This document shows, one piece after another, positions 58,491-64,000 of a stretch of DNA of 64,000 nt. The stretch comes from Druceiella hillmani (lineage: Eukaryota > Arthropoda > Insecta > Lepidoptera > Hepialidae): the NCBI GenBank assembly GCA_039881145.1, contig JAYKKI010000139.1:868001-932000 (forward strand). Reading direction: 5' to 3'. The position numbers and the translations under genes were made by a program. The notes under the pieces are model-generated. The model did no database searches and had not been told where the DNA came from. It was given only the letters and a program-made list of their open reading frames with translations. Numbering within the stretch: the stretch's first letter is position 1; each line of letters opens with the position of its first letter.

Positions 58491-59358
58491 CATCATCACA
58501 TCTCCATAAATAAGTTACGATTTCGTCGCCAAGCGGGCATCCAGTAGACATATTTATGGCATTAAACTCGGCATTTTCTATCAAAGTGTTCGAGGATTGT
58601 CATCCGAAATGACGTTGTTTATTGAAAGTGTACTCGCTATGGCTTATAAGTTATTTGCTATAAAAAATATTAAAAAGACAGTAATCAGACAATTAGTTTT
58701 TCTGTAGCGATAGAAATTAATAAATTTTGACCATACATTAATTTTTTTTTAATTTTAATATGCCGTTACGTCAATACGTCATTAAATTTTTACACTCAGT
58801 GCTATGTTCTATGAGACACATCTTTATTAAAATATATTCAGTAGTTTTTCAGAAGTAGTTATGTTACGCGTACAAAGAAAACAAGGAAAAAACAAATATA
58901 TAGTAACCTCTCGACGTCGTATCGAGAAAATATATACCTCGTTATGCTAATGGATCTCACGCTGTTTAACGTTAAATCATATTAAAATTTGTCTTGTAGT
59001 TTTTGCGTAAGCTTGTACAAAGGTATAAATAGTCAAATATATCCGATTTCAATATAAACATAGTAAAAAGTCATCGTTTTTTTTCGATTCTTCTATATTC
59101 TCCTACAATTTATCTACAATACCACGCGTTGCCAAATAAATAGCTGCCGTCTCTATTAGCACGTTTATATTCTGTCTTTTTTCTGTTATCGCATTATACC
59201 TCATAACGTTGAGATAGGTGAGGACAGCCAGAGTCATTTCTATTCTTTGTAGGATAGATTTTTGTTAGATGTATGCGTTAAATTATTGAATATCGTGTTA
59301 CATTTTCCACTTATTTCCTTTGGACGGAATATTACCGATAGTCTGTATTGTGCATTAG
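58491..59358. other. Mixed stretch, no gene recognised
   Basis: Pockets with CGs at 58520-58640 and 59095-59240 are not AT-noise, but I find no frame or repeat to name. Confidence 0.3.
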
Positions 59359-59360
59359 TG

Positions 59361-59418
59361 TCAGTTGTACTGTATCTTGTGAAGTGCGAGTGTGCCGAGT
59401 ATAATGCTTCCACAGGAA
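59361..59418 (+). promoter_or_regulatory. Initiator-type promoter candidate with short exon and donor
   Basis: TCAGTT at 59361-59366 is a perfect arthropod initiator (TCAKTY; A+1 at 59363). A leader with GAAGTGCGAGTGTGCCGAG follows, then ATG (59404) with M-L-P-Q-E and GTAAAT (59419-59424), an acceptable donor. There is no TATA at -30, which is usual for such promoters. It lies only about 25 bp upstream of a long (TA)n tract. Weakly supported. Confidence 0.3.
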
Positions 59419-59439
59419 GTAAATTTTGTTATACTAATT

Positions 59440-60251
<812 letters not shown>

Positions 60252-60345
60252 TATGTCTAGCGATACCCTTTTTTCAGGTACGACCAGAGTTATTAAGTTG
60301 AAATTAATTTCAAATACTGAGATCCATTCTCTCATAATGCCGTAA
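60252..60345 (+). repeat. Repeat B internal fragment
   Basis: TGTCTAGCGATACCCTTTTT, CAGGTACGACCAGAGTTATT, then TTGAAATTAATTTCAAATAC and GAGATCCATTC, is collinear with 11450-11530 of the fullest B copy, which has TCTATCAAGGCC, AGAAATACATAGAGG and TTGAAATTAATATCAAATAC. Confidence 0.55.
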
Positions 60346-61225
60346 ATTCAAATCTTTAATCGGATGTAATGAAAACCAATAGCTCTTAAAATATAAATTA
60401 TTTTGATAAAAACGCATTCATCTCACTTCCATTTCTCGTTGGCTCTGCCCTTCAATCTTGAAATTTAGCATAGAAGAGAGTTCTTTTTGTATAAACATAG
60501 GAAAAGCATTCATTTATTATTCCATATTGGATTATTTCATGGCAAATAAAATTTTTTGGTTTTTAGATTTTTGTTTCTCTTTTGAATATTTGTAGAATAC
60601 ATTTCCTAATAAGTTTTACTACAATATGATATTGCGGTAAGAAAACCATAGATCTACTCGTACTTGATCGTCTTTTTTAATTTTTATTCTCTTTTTTCTA
60701 TTCACTATCTCCATCAACTGTCACCTACGTTGTTTGCATTTAGATGTTTGGTTCAATAAATTACTGAAGATAAAAAATCACATATCACTTTCCTTAAAAT
60801 TCATGAGGATGTTATCACTCAGAAAATCACGCATAAAACGATAGTGTCGAAAAAACTGACGTACAAATAAAATTATATTTTTTGATAAAAAACAAATAGA
60901 AAGTAAAGAATATACTGTCAGATATATTATAATACTTTTGAATTTTTCAAACTTCCAATCTGTCAAAGATTGAAATGTAAAAAAAATCTAAATTACATGG
61001 TCGTATAGAGCATTTTAAACACTTCTTCTCTTCATCCATGGACATTTTACTAAACTTTATACCACATACATAGAATAAACAATAAAACTGAAATAGATAA
61101 ATAAATAGAAAGAAACTGCGATGCCAATCGGAAAGTAAATCGACTCGGCATGTAGCCACATTGACAATTATTTATATTAGTGCACTCCACTGAATACAAA
61201 CGAGTCTAGAAGTTGTAAAAACAAA
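60346..61225. other. AT-rich stretch, no supported gene
   Basis: Minus-strand frames at 60778-60966 and 60947-61159 overlap end to end but are hydrophobic/Phe-rich and unrecognised. Confidence 0.35.
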
Positions 61226-61335
61226 CAAAATGAGAGCTGCGCTCTTATCACCCTCCCCGGGACGTCGGACGTTATCGAAGACTAACAGGCGGCGACGGGA
61301 GCACTGAGTTGTGAAATTCACGAGCGGATCTGAAG
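61226..61335. other. CpG-rich pocket
   Basis: Holds CACCCTCCCCGGGACGTCGG, ACGTTATCG and AGGCGGCGACGGGAGCACTG, over half G+C in a region of about 30%. A plus-strand ATG at 61231 opens M-R-A-A-L-L-S-P-S-P-G-R-R-T-L before a stop after about 26 codons. It may be a promoter/exon island; no donor or TATA is convincing. Confidence 0.35.
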
Positions 61336-61759
61336 AATGGATGATTCGTTTTATTATTTGTTAAATAAATATGGCTTCGTTTCTTTTCTCCAATAAAATC
61401 TTAAGATTATATGGAAACATTATTAGCAAAGATGGGATGAGATCCCCGTTTGGGGAACCAATAATTTTTAATTGAATTATCATCTGTATAAGTGTTTATG
61501 ATGGGATATTAAGAAGAAGACATTCGGGATAAGCAAGGTGAGTAAAAATATCTATATCATAACGACCGTGTTGTTTTTGGATTGTACATAATGTAACAAT
61601 GACGGTACTTAAACAATAACAAGAAAATAAAGTCATAAAAACAAAATAAAATAGTACAAGGAAAAAATCTAAATATTTTAAAATACCAAAGAAAACCTCT
61701 TCATTGAGCAATAGCCTTACAAGTTAAAGATGATGTTTAGTACTAATGATGTACGTAAT
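61336..61759. other. AT-rich stretch, nothing recognised
   Basis: A 71-codon minus-strand frame (61496-61711) is hydrophobic and unsupported. Confidence 0.35.
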
Positions 61760-62560
61760 ATTTTATTTATTTATTTATTTGTCATACTTTTTTAAGAAGC
61801 AATCAAATTTACAAGATCAATCTCTCACAGCCAACCACAATGAATCGAGTGGAAATGATAAATACTATCTTAAAGTGATATCCGGATGCTAATTATTTAC
61901 ATTTATAATAAAACTTTACTTGGTATAGATATTAAACATACAGAATTCATCCAAGGTTAAGTGAAATAAAAACAAAACGACACATTACAGGTTGCCACGG
62001 TAAACGCAAATGTCATAAAAGGGATTTCCACCCACCGAATATGATATTATCTATCAAGTATATGTAATTTCAGAATACATTTGAACACAGGAATTGAGAA
62101 ACGATTCCATAAGCTACTAGCATAAACGTTAAAGGTTTCTTCATAGAATGCAGTTATATACTGAGGAATTACGAGGGTGTACTTGTTTTAAGAACGTAGT
62201 TGAAGGTCGTATGATGACAGATATTGGAAACTAGATCTGATGTATGAAGGTTTAACAGTTTTAAAGATGTTATATAAAAAAACACGGACGAAGATAACTT
62301 CGTTATCTTGGTTCCTAATCTTTGATCATTTCAATAGTGACCGATGCTCAGATATATAATAGAATTTATAAAGCTGAAAATGTATTGAATACATAGGTTT
62401 TGAAGTGGTTCATATCTATTGAGTAAATGACCATTTAGATTAGAATAATACTCGTCTCCATAATGAAGAATAGGTACAAGTAAAGTTTGGCAAATTTGTA
62501 CTTTGGTTGGAAACGCATGAAAAATTTGAAGCCGTTTGAGAAAATTTTGAAAAAATCTTA
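61760..62560 (-). pseudogene. 5'-truncated LINE (Jockey/CR1-type) reverse transcriptase C-terminus with (AAAT)n tail
   Basis: On the minus strand, about 62500-62374 reads Q-T-L-L-V-P-I-L-H-Y-G-D, then L-N-G-H-L-L-N-R-Y-E-P-L-Q-N-L-C-I-Q-Y-I-F. This is the conserved 'L-x-x-P-I-L-D-Y-G-D ... L-L-x-K-L-E-x-L-Q-N-x-C-I-R-x-I-F' segment after the reverse transcriptase domain of Jockey-type LINEs. Further on, at 62139-62050, come F-N-V-Y-A-S-S-L-W-N-R-F-S-I-P-V and F-K-C-I-L-K-L-H-I-L before a stop, matching the family's 'F-x-V-x-A-x-x-L-W-N-x-L-P' end. Stops and frame changes lie between. A 3' UTR of about 260 bp ends in four to five AAAT units at 61762-61780, a typical LINE tail. The 5' end is truncated. 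Inactive. Confidence 0.85.
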
Positions 62561-63529
62561 CCTAAACTGTCATCAACTACTTAAAGGATATGTGACGTGT
62601 TGATGAAATGGTTTAGTCAACTCATGTCAACATTAAATAATAATTATGTTAATGTTGATACAAGTTTTTGACAGCTATATTATATTATTTAGTATAAATA
62701 TTTTTGTGATTAATTGAACAAAGTGCCATTTAGATTACATTTAATTTAAAAATTACTTCATGGCATTTCGACATCATTGCCATCGATTTTTTTCAAGTTA
62801 GATTCGTCGTAGTGTACAAGTAAGCAAACCAAAAATGTACGGTTAAGAGCTGAAAGTTTTAAAATCACATACGGACACTTATATTTCATTTACCTCTATT
62901 GATTAATTATATCCCCAACATTATTAGTTTTACTATAAATTAGATAACAATATACCAAGTAGCACATGCGGGTAAAGTCGCGCGTAAAAAATGGGCAACT
63001 CTCGATTCTCCTATTTAAAAATCAAAATCCAGCATTTAACGCAATCAAAATTAATATGATTACATAACCTAATGGAATAAGTGCTGAATTACGATACCAG
63101 AAGAAGAAAAACATGAAGACGAAGCGTATTTATATTCTTTTCTATGTCCCTTTCAAACTTTTCCAATGAAGCGGGCATAGCGTGTGCGAAATTGTTGGTA
63201 AAACCCACCTTAATGTTTTCCTAACATTTCAATTTCGCAACGCTTTGGGAAGTATTACATTGCTGTAAATAGGGCTCGAGTTGCAATTTACTTTGATTGC
63301 ATTAAATTACGAATATATTATGTGAGGACGTTCGCGCGTGGCGGAATGTGTTTGAAATATGTATATTTAATTTATTAATTAAAATTAAAACGAAATAAAT
63401 AAACCTGATAGCAGATATAAAGCAGGCAAGTTTATTTATTTCTGTTACTCCTTGAGAGTGAATTATATCTATGCCACAGTTTGAGATTATTCTTCCCAGA
63501 TATGTCTGAAAATTCCCAATATTATAGTA
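62561..63529. other. AT-rich stretch upstream of the signal-peptide ORF
   Basis: GC-richer patches at 62960-63000 and 63325-63350 (GACGTTCGCGCGTGGCGGAA). A possible TATA (GATATAAAGCAG, near 63415) lies about 115 bp before the short ORF. Otherwise nothing is supported. Confidence 0.35.
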
Positions 63530-63697
63530 ATGAAATACATTTTTGTGCTCCTTGCTCTGGTTGCTTCGGTGGAATTGATTCTTATTGTCATTTCACGTGG
63601 ATGTTTCAAACTTACCAGATATATTACCTACTTTAATTATTATTTATTATCACCATTAAGAATGTATAATCTTTGTAAAATGTACCTCAAAAAATGA
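63530..63697 (+). CDS. Short ORF beginning with a textbook signal peptide
   Basis: ATG at 63530 in good context (AGTAATG) gives M-K-Y-I-F-V-L-L-A-L-V-A-S-V: one positive residue, then a strong hydrophobic core ending in small residues, as in insect secreted or cuticular proteins. The frame then continues as E-L-I-L-I-V-I-S-R-G-C-F-K and an AT-type tail to a stop after 55 codons. It may be a first or second exon whose true end lies near the S-V codons (GTGGAA or a later GT), with the gene continuing beyond 64000. An AG (ATTATAG) directly precedes it, so it could follow an intron. The mature protein is not visible. Confidence 0.4.
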   Translation: MKYIFVLLALVASVELILIVISRGCFKLTRYITYFNYYLLSPLRMYNLCKMYLKK

Positions 63698-64000
63698 CAT
63701 AAAAACACAACTCGAACAATATTTTACTAACAAGGTTTGAGGATTAGGGCAGGTGGAATTATAATACTTAGAATAGATCATAATAAAATAAATTCTCGTA
63801 CAAAAGAAATTATCGTAATAAATTATCACGGTATATTCTTACCTATAGTTATTACTATTAAATTAGCCAGAATAACATATTATCCACTTACAGTTGAGCG
63901 CTCACTGGATATGATTTTTGTAAAGAAAACCAGTTTCTACTCTGTGTATGGACACCCAACCAAATATAGAACACATTTAACATGAGGTTAATCCTTCGGT
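63698..64000. other. AT-rich end of window, no supported gene
   Basis: An 82-codon plus-strand frame (63737-63985) is Ile/Lys/Arg/Thr-rich with no motif. It could in principle be intron of the signal-peptide gene. Confidence 0.3.

Overview
This 64 kb window looks like AT-rich nuclear DNA from an arthropod, most likely an insect. By eye it is roughly 70% A+T. It has no operons, no long open reading frames, a dozen (TA)n microsatellites, many decayed transposable elements, and a repeat I recognise from arthropod genomes (a 'GGGTTCCGTA' head and a tail built around 'GAGTCCGACTCGCACTTGG'). No complete protein-coding gene can be supported, and I saw no tRNA or rRNA gene. The window is either intergenic or lies inside very long introns. 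Most short ORFs are chance openings in AT-rich sequence or run through (TA)n tracts.

The most interesting content is a dispersed foldback repeat, here called the HH element, with eight recognisable copies or fragments (2276-2456, 6481-6762, 11081-11194, 19093-19239, 21467-21500, 25402-25437, 33806-33918, 35477-35663). Five of them carry a 41-nt motif that folds as a minimal type I hammerhead ribozyme: stem I CCAC/GTGG, core CTGAAGA, a 5-bp stem II, core GAA, a very short stem III, and a GTC cleavage triplet. The copy at 35534-35574 (minus strand) is intact. The copy at 11090-11130 has a compensatory base-pair change in stem I. The palindromic copy at 6481-6762 carries a different core-destroying substitution in each arm. 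Hammerheads with such short stem III, in inverted terminal repeats, are known from Penelope-like retroelements and from non-autonomous retrozymes.

Four coding fossils of mobile elements can be read by translation. They are a near full-length DD41D mariner-type transposase pseudogene (about 40811-41720, +), a 5'-truncated RTE-type LINE tail (48430-48850, +), a 5'-truncated Jockey/CR1-type LINE tail with an (AAAT)n end (about 61760-62560, -), and a zeste/Myb-SANT-like DNA-binding domain with an A-run frameshift (9805-10010, +). A 2.9-kb element with 450-550 bp terminal inverted repeats (21509-24380) contains an open frame of about 110 codons on the minus strand (21984-22316) with a cysteine-rich C-terminus.

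Layout: 1-1060 holds a candidate first coding exon (minus strand). 2.3-3.2 kb has an HH element and an ~82-bp tandem repeat. 6.5 kb has the large HH palindrome. 9.2-10.5 kb has the SANT fossil. 10.8-12.7 kb has clustered repeats. 19-24.4 kb has an HH element and the long-TIR element. 24.4-33.8 kb is mostly featureless. 33.8-35.7 kb has two HH elements. 38.8-45 kb has a perfect hairpin, an exon-like island, the transposase fossil and a strong TATA/initiator promoter candidate. 46-50 kb has LINE and repeat fossils. 51-60 kb has microsatellites and tandem duplications. 60-64 kb has the second LINE fossil and a short signal-peptide ORF. Scattered CpG-rich pockets with splice-like edges are the best leads for real exons, but none is proven.
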